Positions 1 through 8,309 of a stretch of DNA of 64,000 nucleotides are shown piece by piece. The notes under the pieces were generated by a model that saw only the letters and a program-made list of their open reading frames with translations, was not told where the DNA came from and searched no databases. The stretch lies in assembly GCA_030149245.1 (NCBI GenBank), contig JASBRX010000028.1:1-64000 (forward strand), written 5' to 3'. Numbering within the stretch: the stretch's first letter is position 1; the number at the start of each line of letters is the position of its first letter. The position numbers and the translations under genes were made by a program. The DNA is from Sphingomonas bacterium. Its GTDB lineage: Bacteria > Pseudomonadota > Alphaproteobacteria > Sphingomonadales > Sphingomonadaceae.

Positions 1-83
1 CGTAGGCGGGAATCCATTCTGGCTGCCCTGGCGAAAGATCCGCGCGACCGGTGGCAATGGATCCCCGCCTTCGCGGGGATGAC
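1..83. repeat. Dispersed palindromic intergenic repeat
   Basis: The left arm (about 3-18, ending AATCCATT) is complementary to the right arm around 55-70 (AATGGATCCCCGCC). The right side folds again into a short hairpin, CCCCGC-cttc-GCGGGG. This style of nested palindrome, with a GGGATGACGG edge, is familiar as a dispersed intergenic repeat in sphingomonad genomes. It lies just upstream of rsmB, and the gene to its left is outside the window. It could also act as a hairpin at the end of that unseen gene. No coding sequence is supported here. Confidence 0.55.
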
Positions 84-100
84 GGATATGGATTGACCCG

Positions 101-1372
101 ATGAAGCCCCCCCGACTCGCCAACCGCCCCGCCGATCCCCCCGGCGTTCCCGCCCGCCGCGCCGCGCTGCGCCTGCTCGACGCGGTGCTGCGTCGCGGCC
201 TCGCGATCGACCAGGCGCTCGACGCCGCGACCCAGGGGCTTGCCCCGTCCGATCGCGGCCTCGCCCACGCCATCGCGGCGGAAGTACTGCGGCGCCTCAC
301 CGATCTCGACGACCTGAGCGACAGCGCCACGCGCAACCGCCTGTCCGATGACGCCAAGGCGCGCTTCGTCCTGCGCATCGCGCTGGTTCAGGCGCTGCGG
401 CTCGGCACCCCACCGCACGCCGCAATCTCGACCGCACTCCCCCTGGTCGATGGTGGACCGCGCAAGCTGGTGCATGGCGTGTTCGGCACGCTGATGCGCC
501 AGAACGCCGTCCTGACCGACCCGCCCGCGCTGCCCGGCGAAGTCTACGCCCGGATCGCCGGCAATTGGGGCGAGCGCGTTGCCGACGCCGCTTGTGCCGC
601 GATGGCGGCCCCGCCCCCGCTCGACCTCACCCTGCGCGGGGGAGCCTCCGCCGAGGGCGAAAGCCTGCTCCCCGGCCATGTCCGCGTCGCGGCGGGCACC
701 AGCATCGTCGAGCATGAGGGCTTTGCCGAGGGTGACTGGTGGGTGCAGGACATCGCCGCCTCGCTCCCCGCGCGGCTGATCGGTGGCGGCACGGGCCGCG
801 CGCTCGACCTGTGCGCGGCTCCCGGCGGCAAGACGCTCCAGCTCGCCGCCGCTGGATGGGACGTCACCGCGGTCGATGCCTCGGAAAGTCGTCTGGCGCG
901 ACTTCACGAAAATCTCGAACGCACCGGCCTGTCGGCCAAGGTCGTGACCGCCGATCTGCTCAACTGGGAACCCGGGTTCGAGGCCGACGCGGTGCTGCTC
1001 GACGCCCCCTGCAGCGCAACCGGCATCTTCCGCCGCCACCCCGATGTGCTCCACCGCGTCCGCCCGCGCCTGATCACGGAGATGGCCGAGCTTCAGGCAC
1101 AACTCCTGCCCCGCGCCGCGCGCTGGGTCCGCCCCGGTGGGCTGATGGTCTATGCCACCTGCTCGCTGGAACCTGAGGAGGGCGAGCAGCAGATCGAGCG
1201 GTTCCTGACCGACCACCCGGACTTCGCCGTCGACCCGGTCCTGACCGACGAACTGCCCGAGGGTGTCATCGCCCATCCGCGCGGCTGGCTGCGCACCCTG
1301 CCCGGCATGCTCGCTGAACAGGGCGGGATGGACGGGTTTTTCATGGTGCGCGTGATGCGCGTTGCCGCCTGA
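101..1372 (+). CDS. rsmB: 16S rRNA (cytosine(967)-C(5))-methyltransferase RsmB
   Basis: The 423-residue protein has a NusB-like RNA-binding N-terminal part (about residues 18-140) followed by a SAM-dependent NOL1/NOP2/Sun methyltransferase domain. The SAM-binding motif CAAPGGKT is at 238-245. The two cysteines of RNA m5C methyltransferases are present in DAPCSATG (Cys304) and YATCS (Cys354). The family methylates C967 of 16S rRNA in the cytosol. Its length matches RsmB. It is followed after 24 bases by rpe, so the two are probably co-transcribed. The ATG at 101 is the first in-frame start, and no obviously better one follows. Confidence 0.95.
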   Translation: MKPPRLANRPADPPGVPARRAALRLLDAVLRRGLAIDQALDAATQGLAPSDRGLAHAIAAEVLRRLTDLDDLSDSATRNRLSDDAKARFVLRIALVQALRLGTPPHAAISTALPLVDGGPRKLVHGVFGTLMRQNAVLTDPPALPGEVYARIAGNWGERVADAACAAMAAPPPLDLTLRGGASAEGESLLPGHVRVAAGTSIVEHEGFAEGDWWVQDIAASLPARLIGGGTGRALDLCAAPGGKTLQLAAAGWDVTAVDASESRLARLHENLERTGLSAKVVTADLLNWEPGFEADAVLLDAPCSATGIFRRHPDVLHRVRPRLITEMAELQAQLLPRAARWVRPGGLMVYATCSLEPEEGEQQIERFLTDHPDFAVDPVLTDELPEGVIAHPRGWLRTLPGMLAEQGGMDGFFMVRVMRVAA

Positions 1373-1396
1373 ATCTGAGGTGATAAAGAAAAGGCC

Positions 1397-2056
1397 ATGA
1401 ACCCGGTCCGCATCGCCCCGTCCATCCTGTCCGCCGACTTCGCCAAATTGGGGGAGGAAGTGCGCGCGATCGACGCGGCCGGGGCCGACTGGATCCATAT
1501 CGATGTGATGGACGGCCATTTCGTCCCAAACATCACGATCGGCCCAGCGGTGATCAAGGCATTGCGCCCGCACAGCGCCAAGCCATTCGACGTCCATCTG
1601 ATGATCGCCCCAGTCGATCCGATGCTGGAGGCGTTCGCCGAAGCTGGGGCCGATTGCCTCTCGGTCCACCCCGAAAGCGGCCCCCATCTCCACCGCACGC
1701 TCCAGACGATCAAGGCGCTTGGCAAGCGCGCTGGCGTGGTGCTCAACCCCGCAACCCCGGTCGATGTCGTGGATCACGTCATGGACCTGATCGACCTGAT
1801 CCTGGTGATGAGCGTCAATCCGGGCTTTGGCGGACAGAAGTTCATCGAGAGCCAGCTGGCCAAGATTTCCGCCCTGCGCGCCCGCATCGACACCAGTGGC
1901 CGCGCGATCGACCTTGAGGTCGATGGCGGTGTCGATCGCACCAATGCCGCGCGCGTGATTGCCGCCGGCGCTGACGCCCTTGTCGCAGGCACCGCCGCGT
2001 TCAAGGGTGGCCCATCGGCCTATGCCGACAATATCGCAGCATTGCGGGCGGGGTGA
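1397..2056 (+). CDS. rpe: Ribulose-phosphate 3-epimerase
   Basis: The 219-residue TIM-barrel enzyme interconverts D-ribulose 5-phosphate and D-xylulose 5-phosphate in the pentose phosphate pathway. The N-terminal motif APSILSADF, the metal and catalytic region [12 protein letters not shown] (about 34-45), a histidine in [16 protein letters not shown], and the phosphate-binding EVDGGV near 175 are all intact. The start ATG follows a GA-rich stretch (1378-1392). Its stop overlaps the GTG start of the next gene by four bases, which implies translational coupling with the heparinase-like gene. Confidence 0.96.
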   Translation: MNPVRIAPSILSADFAKLGEEVRAIDAAGADWIHIDVMDGHFVPNITIGPAVIKALRPHSAKPFDVHLMIAPVDPMLEAFAEAGADCLSVHPESGPHLHRTLQTIKALGKRAGVVLNPATPVDVVDHVMDLIDLILVMSVNPGFGGQKFIESQLAKISALRARIDTSGRAIDLEVDGGVDRTNAARVIAAGADALVAGTAAFKGGPSAYADNIAALRAG

Positions 2057-3810
2057 GCATTGGCGGGGATGAGCCCGCCGACGGGGCGGTCAGCGACGGG
2101 ATCGAGCGGGGCAAGCGGCTCATCCGGGTCGGGGGCGATCGTGGTCTGTCACTCGCCGACCGCATTTCCGAAAAGCTGTTCCGCTTGAGCTGGCGCACCC
2201 CGATCCATTCACTGCGGCTGAAGGGGCGGCACCCGCTCAAGCTGATCGCGGTCACCGACGATCCGTTTATGGGTGATCCGGCGCGTGGCAATGCGCTGCT
2301 CGATGGTAAGCTGATGTTCCGGGGCGATAGCCATGACGTCGCCACGCTTGATTTCGTGCGCCCCAACTGGTCCGCGGCCTTTGGCGAGCATCTGCACAGC
2401 TTTGCCTGGCTGCGCGACCTGTCCACCGTCGCCACCCGGCAACAGGCCGCGCCGATCGCCGAAGGGTTGATGCGCGGCTGGCTGGCGGCGCATGCCGGCA
2501 AGGTCGCCGATCCGGCGTGGCGCGCCGACCTGTGGGGCTGTCGCCTGCAATTCTGGACCGCCCACGCGCCGCTGATCCTGTCGAGCACCGACCTCGTCTA
2601 TCGCTCGCAGGTGCTGCACGCGCTCGCCCGTGGGGCGCGGCACCTCGACCGCGCCGCTGATCGTGCGCCGACCGGCGCACCACGCATCGCGGCCTGGTGC
2701 GGCGTGCTCACCGCCGGGCTGATGATCCCCGGCGGCGATCCGCGTCGTTCCTTCGGTGAATCCGGCCTGTCGCGCGCCATCACCGGAGCGGTCAGCCGCG
2801 ACGGCGGCATCACCGGCCGCTCGCCTGCCGCATTGCTCGACGCGATTCAGCTGCTCACCCTGCTGCGCGAAACCTATGCCGCGCGTCGGCTTGATGCCCC
2901 AGGCTTCGTCACGGGCGCGATCGACCGCATGGTTTCAGCGCTGCTGGGCGTCAGCCATGGGGATGGTGGGCTGGCGAGCTGGCAGGGTGGCATCCCGATC
3001 CCCGGCGACGTGATCGAACAGACCGTCGCGGCCACCGGCGCGCGCGTCCGCCCGCTGCGCCAGGCGCATGAATGGGGCTATCAGCGCCTCGCCCAGCAGG
3101 GGACGGTGCTGATCATGGACGCCGCCCCGCCCCCGATCGCGCGGGTGATGGCGGGCGGCTGCGCCTCGACCCTCGCGTTCGAATTCTCCGACGGAGCCGA
3201 GCGAATCGTGGTCAGCTGTGGCGGCGCGCGCGGCGCCGATCTGCGCCTGCCCACCGCCTTGACCGAAGGGCTGCGCACCACCGCCGCCCATTCCACGCTG
3301 GTCGTGCGCGATAGCAACTCCACTGCAATCCACCCCGACGGCACGCTCGGCCGCGGCGTGGTCGAGATGGAGCTAAGCCGCAACGAAAGCGATACTGCCA
3401 GCCGGATCGAGGCGAGCCATGACGGCTATGCCCGCCGCCACGGCGTGATCCACCGCCGCACCATCGCGCTCGGCACCGACGGCCGCGACGTGCGCGGCGA
3501 AGACAGCCTGCTTCCCGCCGCCAAGCGCGGGGGCAAAGGCGGCGCGGTGCCGTTCACCGTCCGCTTCCACTTGCACCCTGCGGTCGAAGCGACCCCGACC
3601 GCCGATGGCTCGGGCGCGCTGCTGCGCACCCGCTCCGGCTCGGTCTGGCAGTTCCGCGCACGCGGCGCGGCACTGGCGATCGAAGAAAGCGTGTGGATCG
3701 ATGCAAGGGGCATTCCACGTGAAACACAACAGCTTGTGCTGACCGGCGAGGCGCTGACCGGCGGCTCCAGTGTCTCGTGGCTCTTCCACCGCGCGCGTAA
3801 AGGCAGTTAA
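2053..3810 (+). CDS. Heparinase II/III family protein
   Basis: The 585-residue protein has the two-part organisation of the heparinase II/III family. An alpha/alpha-toroid N-terminal half (about 60-330) is followed by a beta-sandwich C-terminal half starting near [12 protein letters not shown]. Family members are polysaccharide lyases or relatives. Orthologues next to purH are common in alphaproteobacteria, but their substrate is not established. No signal peptide or membrane segment is visible at the N-terminus, which is odd for a lyase of extracellular polymers. The GTG start overlaps the rpe stop (GTGA). A parS-like sequence lies in the coding region at 3711-3726. The family call is firm, the substrate unknown. 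Confidence 0.85.
   Translation: MSIGGDEPADGAVSDGIERGKRLIRVGGDRGLSLADRISEKLFRLSWRTPIHSLRLKGRHPLKLIAVTDDPFMGDPARGNALLDGKLMFRGDSHDVATLDFVRPNWSAAFGEHLHSFAWLRDLSTVATRQQAAPIAEGLMRGWLAAHAGKVADPAWRADLWGCRLQFWTAHAPLILSSTDLVYRSQVLHALARGARHLDRAADRAPTGAPRIAAWCGVLTAGLMIPGGDPRRSFGESGLSRAITGAVSRDGGITGRSPAALLDAIQLLTLLRETYAARRLDAPGFVTGAIDRMVSALLGVSHGDGGLASWQGGIPIPGDVIEQTVAATGARVRPLRQAHEWGYQRLAQQGTVLIMDAAPPPIARVMAGGCASTLAFEFSDGAERIVVSCGGARGADLRLPTALTEGLRTTAAHSTLVVRDSNSTAIHPDGTLGRGVVEMELSRNESDTASRIEASHDGYARRHGVIHRRTIALGTDGRDVRGEDSLLPAAKRGGKGGAVPFTVRFHLHPAVEATPTADGSGALLRTRSGSVWQFRARGAALAIEESVWIDARGIPRETQQLVLTGEALTGGSSVSWLFHRARKGS
3711..3726. promoter_or_regulatory. Degenerate parS-like palindrome
   Basis: The 16 bases are centred on CACGTG with a perfect right half (GTGAAACA) and a decayed left half (CATTC instead of TGTTT). 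They match the parS consensus at 13 of 16 positions. The site lies inside the heparinase-like gene, about 33 kb from oriC and outside the parS cluster near parAB. It could be a weak ParB site or a chance match. Confidence 0.35.
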
Positions 3811-3861
3811 CGGCAATCGCGCCATTGCGGGATGCCGCGCACGCTTTTAGAGCGCCCGGCC

Positions 3862-5433
3862 ATGACCAGCATCACCATCAAGCGCGCCCTCCTCTCGGTT
3901 TCCGACAAGACCGGGATCGTCGAACTCGGTCAGGCGCTTGCCGCCAAGGGGGTTGAACTCGTCTCGACCGGGGGCACGTCAAAGGTGCTGCGCGACGCTG
4001 GGCTGGAGGTGCGTGACATTTCCGACCTCACCGGTTTCCCCGAAATGATGGACGGCCGCGTCAAGACGCTGCACCCGGTGGTCCATGGCGGCCTGCTCGC
4101 GGTGCGGGACGATGAAGGGCACATAGCCTCGGCCAGCGACCATGCGATCGGCATGATCGACCTGGTCGTGGTCAACCTCTACCCCTTTGCTCAGACCGTC
4201 GCGAAGGGCGCGAGCCGCGAGGAGATCATCGAGAATATCGATATCGGCGGCCCGTCGATGGTCCGCTCGGCGGCGAAGAACCACGCCTTTGTCGCGATCG
4301 TCACCGATCCTGCCGACTATGCCGTGGTCGCAGCCGGTGAAACCACGCTAGAAGACCGCAAGCGCTTCGCTGCCAAGGCTTATGCCCTGACCGCGCAATA
4401 TGATTCGACCATCGCCAGCTGGTTCGCCTTCGCCGATCAGGGCGAGCGTTTTCCCGAAACGCTGCCCATGGTGTTCAAGCGCGGCGAGGAACTGCGCTAT
4501 GGCGAAAACCCGCACCAGTCCGCCGCCCTCTACCTCCCCGCCGGCCCCGCCACGCCGGGCATCGCCCAGGCCGAGCAGCTGCAGGGCAAGGAGCTGAGCT
4601 ACAATAATTACAATGACGCCGACGCCGCGCTGGAGCTGGTGAGCGAATTCCGCGATGGCCCGCCGACCGTGGTCATCGTCAAGCACGCCAATCCGTGCGG
4701 CGTCGCCACTGCCGACACGCTGGTCGACGCGTATAAGGCGGCGCTCGCCTGCGATTCGGTCTCGGCATTTGGCGGCATCATCGCGCTCAACCGCCCGCTC
4801 GATGCGGAGACGGCAAAGGCGATCACCGACATCTTCACCGAAGTCGTCGTCGCGCCCGGCGCAAGCGATGAGGCGAAGGCGATCTTCGCCGCCAAGAAGA
4901 ATCTCCGCCTGCTGATCTGCGGCGATCTGCCCAACCCCGCCCGCCCTGGCCTGATGCTCAAGACCATCGCCGGCGGCGCGCTCGTCCAGTCGCGCGACAA
5001 TGGCCAGGTGATGCAGGACGCGCTCAAGGTCGTCACCCAGCGCGCACCCACGGAGCAAGAGCTGACCGACTGCCTGTTCGCCTGGACCGTGGCCAAGCAC
5101 GTCAAGTCGAACGCGATCGTCTATGCCAAGGGTGGCAGCACCGCCGGCATCGGCGCGGGCCAGATGAACCGGCTCGAATCCGCGCGCATCGCCGCGTGGA
5201 AGGCGAAGGATGCCGCCGACAAGGCTGGCTGGGCGGAACCCCGCACGATCGGTAGCGCGGTGGCCTCGGACGCCTTCTTCCCCTTCGCCGACGGCCTGCT
5301 CGCCGCGGTCGAGGCCGGCGCCACCGCCGTGATCCAGCCCGGCGGATCGATCCGCGACGATGAAGTGATCGCGGCGGCGGACGAGGCGGGCCTCGCCATG
5401 GTCTTCACCGGAATGCGCCACTTCCGGCATTGA
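3862..5433 (+). CDS. purH: Bifunctional AICAR formyltransferase/IMP cyclohydrolase PurH
   Basis: PurH carries out the last two steps of purine synthesis, formylating AICAR with 10-formyl-THF and closing the ring to IMP. The N-terminal MGS-like cyclohydrolase domain begins at [11 protein letters not shown] and has TGGTSK and GRVKTLHP. The transformylase domain carries YGENPHQ, KHANPCG and a C-terminal GGSIRDDE. I chose the ATG at 3862 (523 residues) because an upstream in-frame ATG at 3832 only adds ten non-conserved residues. The gene ends at a palindromic repeat, and the following gene is convergent. Confidence 0.96.
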   Translation: MTSITIKRALLSVSDKTGIVELGQALAAKGVELVSTGGTSKVLRDAGLEVRDISDLTGFPEMMDGRVKTLHPVVHGGLLAVRDDEGHIASASDHAIGMIDLVVVNLYPFAQTVAKGASREEIIENIDIGGPSMVRSAAKNHAFVAIVTDPADYAVVAAGETTLEDRKRFAAKAYALTAQYDSTIASWFAFADQGERFPETLPMVFKRGEELRYGENPHQSAALYLPAGPATPGIAQAEQLQGKELSYNNYNDADAALELVSEFRDGPPTVVIVKHANPCGVATADTLVDAYKAALACDSVSAFGGIIALNRPLDAETAKAITDIFTEVVVAPGASDEAKAIFAAKKNLRLLICGDLPNPARPGLMLKTIAGGALVQSRDNGQVMQDALKVVTQRAPTEQELTDCLFAWTVAKHVKSNAIVYAKGGSTAGIGAGQMNRLESARIAAWKAKDAADKAGWAEPRTIGSAVASDAFFPFADGLLAAVEAGATAVIQPGGSIRDDEVIAAADEAGLAMVFTGMRHFRH

Positions 5434-5450
5434 TCTGATCCGCTGACGCG

Positions 5451-5540
5451 GATGCGGCACCGGCCCGCTCCCCCACCCGGCCACCCATAGCATACTCTGG
5501 CGTAGGGTGCCCGGCTGGCGGAGCACGCCGGTGCCGCATC
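5451..5540. repeat. Dispersed palindrome, copy 1 (decayed right arm)
   Basis: A left arm beginning GATGCGGCACCGGC is matched by a right arm ending GCCGGTGCCGCATC. The outer 14 bases pair perfectly, while the inner part of the right arm has diverged. The left arm holds the core CCCGCTCCCCCACCCGGCC that also occurs at 16220-16301 and 53095-53175. It sits between convergent purH and the flippase gene, and its right end reaches into the flippase stop codon. In this position it could also serve as a transcription barrier. Confidence 0.8.
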
Positions 5541-7041
5541 AGACCTTCTCATCCGGCAGCGTCGGTTCGCTCTTCGGCATCTTCTTGAACAGCGCCCGAT
5601 CCTCGGGGCCGAACGCCCATTTCCCGATCACCGCGAAATAGGCGATGAAGATCGCCGGGACCCCGACCGACAGCTCCAGCCATTCCAGCTCGGGCGGCAG
5701 CCGCGTGAACGCCCAGCCAACCGCGCCCGCCACCACGATCGCCGCGACAAAGCCGGGGCGCAGGCTGAACACCGCCGCACCGGTCATCCGTGCCAGCATC
5801 CAGCATTTGATCGTCGACCCCAGCGCCAGCGTCAGCACCAGCGCCACTGCAGGGCCGACCGCCTGAACATGCACGTCGAGCCCCATCGCGCGCATCTGGA
5901 ACACCAGCGCAAAGCTCAACGCCGCCTGGAACCCCAGCAACAGCATCGACACCATCAGATTGCGGTGCCGCGCCATGTAGACCAGCCCCGCCTCCGCCAC
6001 CGCGCCGGGCGTCGCGGCCACCTCGGCCGCTAGCAGGAAGCACAGGGCGATGGCACCAACCACGAATTGCGGCCCGACCACGCCCATCACGCCCTCAGCC
6101 GGGATTCCGCCCATCAGCAGCAGCGCCGCCTGCAGCGTGATGATCCAGAATCCGACTTGCTTGACCTGATTGGCGATGGCGATGCGGTTGCCCGCTGCCA
6201 GATTGCGCGCAATCACCGGCCCCAGCACCGGGTCGAAACTGGTCTTGAGCTTTTGCGGGATCGAGGAAACCTGCTGCGCCATATAATAGATGCCGACGAT
6301 CGCCGGCGGGAACAACAGGCCCAGGATGAAGCGGTCGATGTTGCGCGATCCCCATTCCAGCGCATCTGCTCCAGCGAGCGGCATGTTGCGCCGGGCGAGC
6401 TGGAGCAGCGGCGTGACGCGCGGCGACCAGCCATGCGGCAGGCCATAGCTGCGTATGAACGGGACCAGGCTCGCGACCAACGCCGCCGCCATCGACAGCA
6501 CATAGGCGATGATCAGCCCGTCGCGCGCCGAGACATAATAGAGCACCCACGCCGCGATGCTGATCGTCCAAGGCTCGACGATCGCGCGCGCGGTCACCGT
6601 CGCCTTCACATTGTGGCGATAGGCGAGCGCAGCGAGGCTGACATCGGACCAGGCGATCGCGAACACGATCACCGCCAGATAGCGATCCAGCCCCGTCGTC
6701 CCGCTATTGGGGAACATCAGGTCCGGGTAGATAAACAGCACCGCGCTCGCCAGCATCGAGACGACGAACGCCACCACCATCCCGTCCCACACGACATGCG
6801 CATGCGGCCGGTCGGTCGACGCCAGCGCCTGCGCCAGCCCGCGCTTGAGGCCAAGCGTCGCGAGCAACGCGGCGAGCTCGACCACCACCACGGCCAGCGC
6901 AAACCGCCCCACCGTCTCCGCGCCATAAAGCCGCCCGGCGATGAACAGGAACGGCAACCGCGCGAGCAGGCGCAGGAAAAAGCCGAAAATATTGGTCCGC
7001 CCGCCCTTGGCGAGGGCGTTCATATCGTCATTCGGCTTCAC
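5539..7041 (-). CDS. Oligosaccharide/polysaccharide flippase family membrane protein
   Basis: The 500-residue protein is largely hydrophobic with about 12-14 predicted membrane segments. It resembles the Wzx/MurJ-like MOP exporter superfamily, which flips lipid-linked sugars across the inner membrane for surface polysaccharide. The N-terminus ([24 protein letters not shown]) is typical, with a short cytoplasmic lead before the first helix. Its start overlaps the stop of the upstream antiporter gene by four bases. No glycosyltransferase gene lies next to it, so the substrate cannot be inferred. A lipid II flippase role is less likely but not excluded. Confidence 0.8.
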   Translation of the reverse strand: MKPNDDMNALAKGGRTNIFGFFLRLLARLPFLFIAGRLYGAETVGRFALAVVVVELAALLATLGLKRGLAQALASTDRPHAHVVWDGMVVAFVVSMLASAVLFIYPDLMFPNSGTTGLDRYLAVIVFAIAWSDVSLAALAYRHNVKATVTARAIVEPWTISIAAWVLYYVSARDGLIIAYVLSMAAALVASLVPFIRSYGLPHGWSPRVTPLLQLARRNMPLAGADALEWGSRNIDRFILGLLFPPAIVGIYYMAQQVSSIPQKLKTSFDPVLGPVIARNLAAGNRIAIANQVKQVGFWIITLQAALLLMGGIPAEGVMGVVGPQFVVGAIALCFLLAAEVAATPGAVAEAGLVYMARHRNLMVSMLLLGFQAALSFALVFQMRAMGLDVHVQAVGPAVALVLTLALGSTIKCWMLARMTGAAVFSLRPGFVAAIVVAGAVGWAFTRLPPELEWLELSVGVPAIFIAYFAVIGKWAFGPEDRALFKKMPKSEPTLPDEKV

Positions 7042-8309
7042 GCGACGCGCGCCCGACCGCGCTCAAGCAGCCGCATTGCCGGGGTCGCGGTCGTCCCGTG
7101 CAGCAGAATCGAAATCAGGATCACCACGCCCAGCGCGCCCCACAGCCGCACCGGCTCCTCAAACTGGCCATGGTTGATCCCGTACGCGAAGTAAAAGACC
7201 GACCCCAGCCCGCGAATGCCGAAAAAGGCGATCACTGGCCGCTCGAACGGTGCAAGCCGGCAGCCGGCCAGCGCGACCCAGCCGGCCAGCGGCCGCACGA
7301 TGAAGATCGCGACCAGCGCAAAGCCAAGCTCTGCCCAGCCGATCATCGCGAACAATCCCCCTGCGCTCAGCATCCCACCGAACATGACGAGCAGCGCCAT
7401 CATCAGCAACCGTTCGGTCTCGTCGGCAAAATCATGCATCCGCGCATTGAAATCGCTGCCCTTGGCCGCGCGCCGCAGCATCAGCCCCGCAACGAATACC
7501 GCCAGAAAGCCATAGCCATGCGCCAGCTCGGTCACCGCATAGATCGCCAGCGTCGCCCCCAACGCGACAAAGCCATCGCCGGTGCGCGACAATTTGGTGT
7601 CTGCAGGCAGGCGATAGATGATCTTGCCCAGCGCCCAGCCTCCCGCCCAGCCGAGCACGAGGCCAACGGCAAGGCGAATGACCACCGCGTCCAGCGCCCA
7701 GGACGCGAGGTTGGAGACGGCCCAGCCCCCCGCGGCAACAGCAATGGCAAGATGCACGAACGGAAAGGCGAGCGCGTCGTTCAGCCCGGCCTCTGACGTC
7801 AGCGCGAACCGTGCCTCATCGTCGCTCGCCGATCCCGGCTCCTCGATCTGCACGTCCGATGCGAGCACCGGATCGGTCGGGGCAAGCGACGCGGCGAGCA
7901 GCAGCGCCGTCGCCACCCCGACGCCGAGCAGCGCCTGGCCGGCAAAGGTCAGCGCAAGGATGGTCAGCGGCATCGCAATCGCGAGCAGGCGTACGCACAG
8001 GCGCCAGTTGGCCCAGTTCAACGCCCGATCGATCTTCAGCCCCGCCCCCATCAGCGAGACGATAACGATCAGCTCCGCCGCCTTCTCGACCAGAAACGGA
8101 CTCTCGATCGGATGCAGCGCGAACGGCGCGAAGCGATCGAACGAAAACACCAGCGCGCCGACCCCGACGCACAGGATCGGCAACGACAGCGGCGCCTTTT
8201 CCAGCAGCAACGGGACCCATGCGACCATCAGGATCAGCACGCCCGCGCCCAGCAGCAGCGGGATGTACAGGTCGATCAGCGGCGCAAGGCTGGCCCCTGC
8301 TGCGGTCAA
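7038..8309 (-). CDS. Cation:proton antiporter (CPA1/NhaP type)
   Basis: The 423-residue protein has about 12 membrane helices and the sodium/proton exchanger domain. Recognisable features are the LAPTDPVLASDVQ stretch, containing the paired-residue signature of NhaP-type exchangers, the acidic EAGLNDALAFPF segment, and FFGIRGLGSVFYFAYG near the C-terminus. Such proteins exchange Na+ or K+ for H+ across the inner membrane. It overlaps polA upstream and the flippase downstream by four bases each, so the three genes form a translationally coupled set. The transported ion is not known. Confidence 0.9.
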   Translation of the reverse strand: MTAAGASLAPLIDLYIPLLLGAGVLILMVAWVPLLLEKAPLSLPILCVGVGALVFSFDRFAPFALHPIESPFLVEKAAELIVIVSLMGAGLKIDRALNWANWRLCVRLLAIAMPLTILALTFAGQALLGVGVATALLLAASLAPTDPVLASDVQIEEPGSASDDEARFALTSEAGLNDALAFPFVHLAIAVAAGGWAVSNLASWALDAVVIRLAVGLVLGWAGGWALGKIIYRLPADTKLSRTGDGFVALGATLAIYAVTELAHGYGFLAVFVAGLMLRRAAKGSDFNARMHDFADETERLLMMALLVMFGGMLSAGGLFAMIGWAELGFALVAIFIVRPLAGWVALAGCRLAPFERPVIAFFGIRGLGSVFYFAYGINHGQFEEPVRLWGALGVVILISILLHGTTATPAMRLLERGRARVA

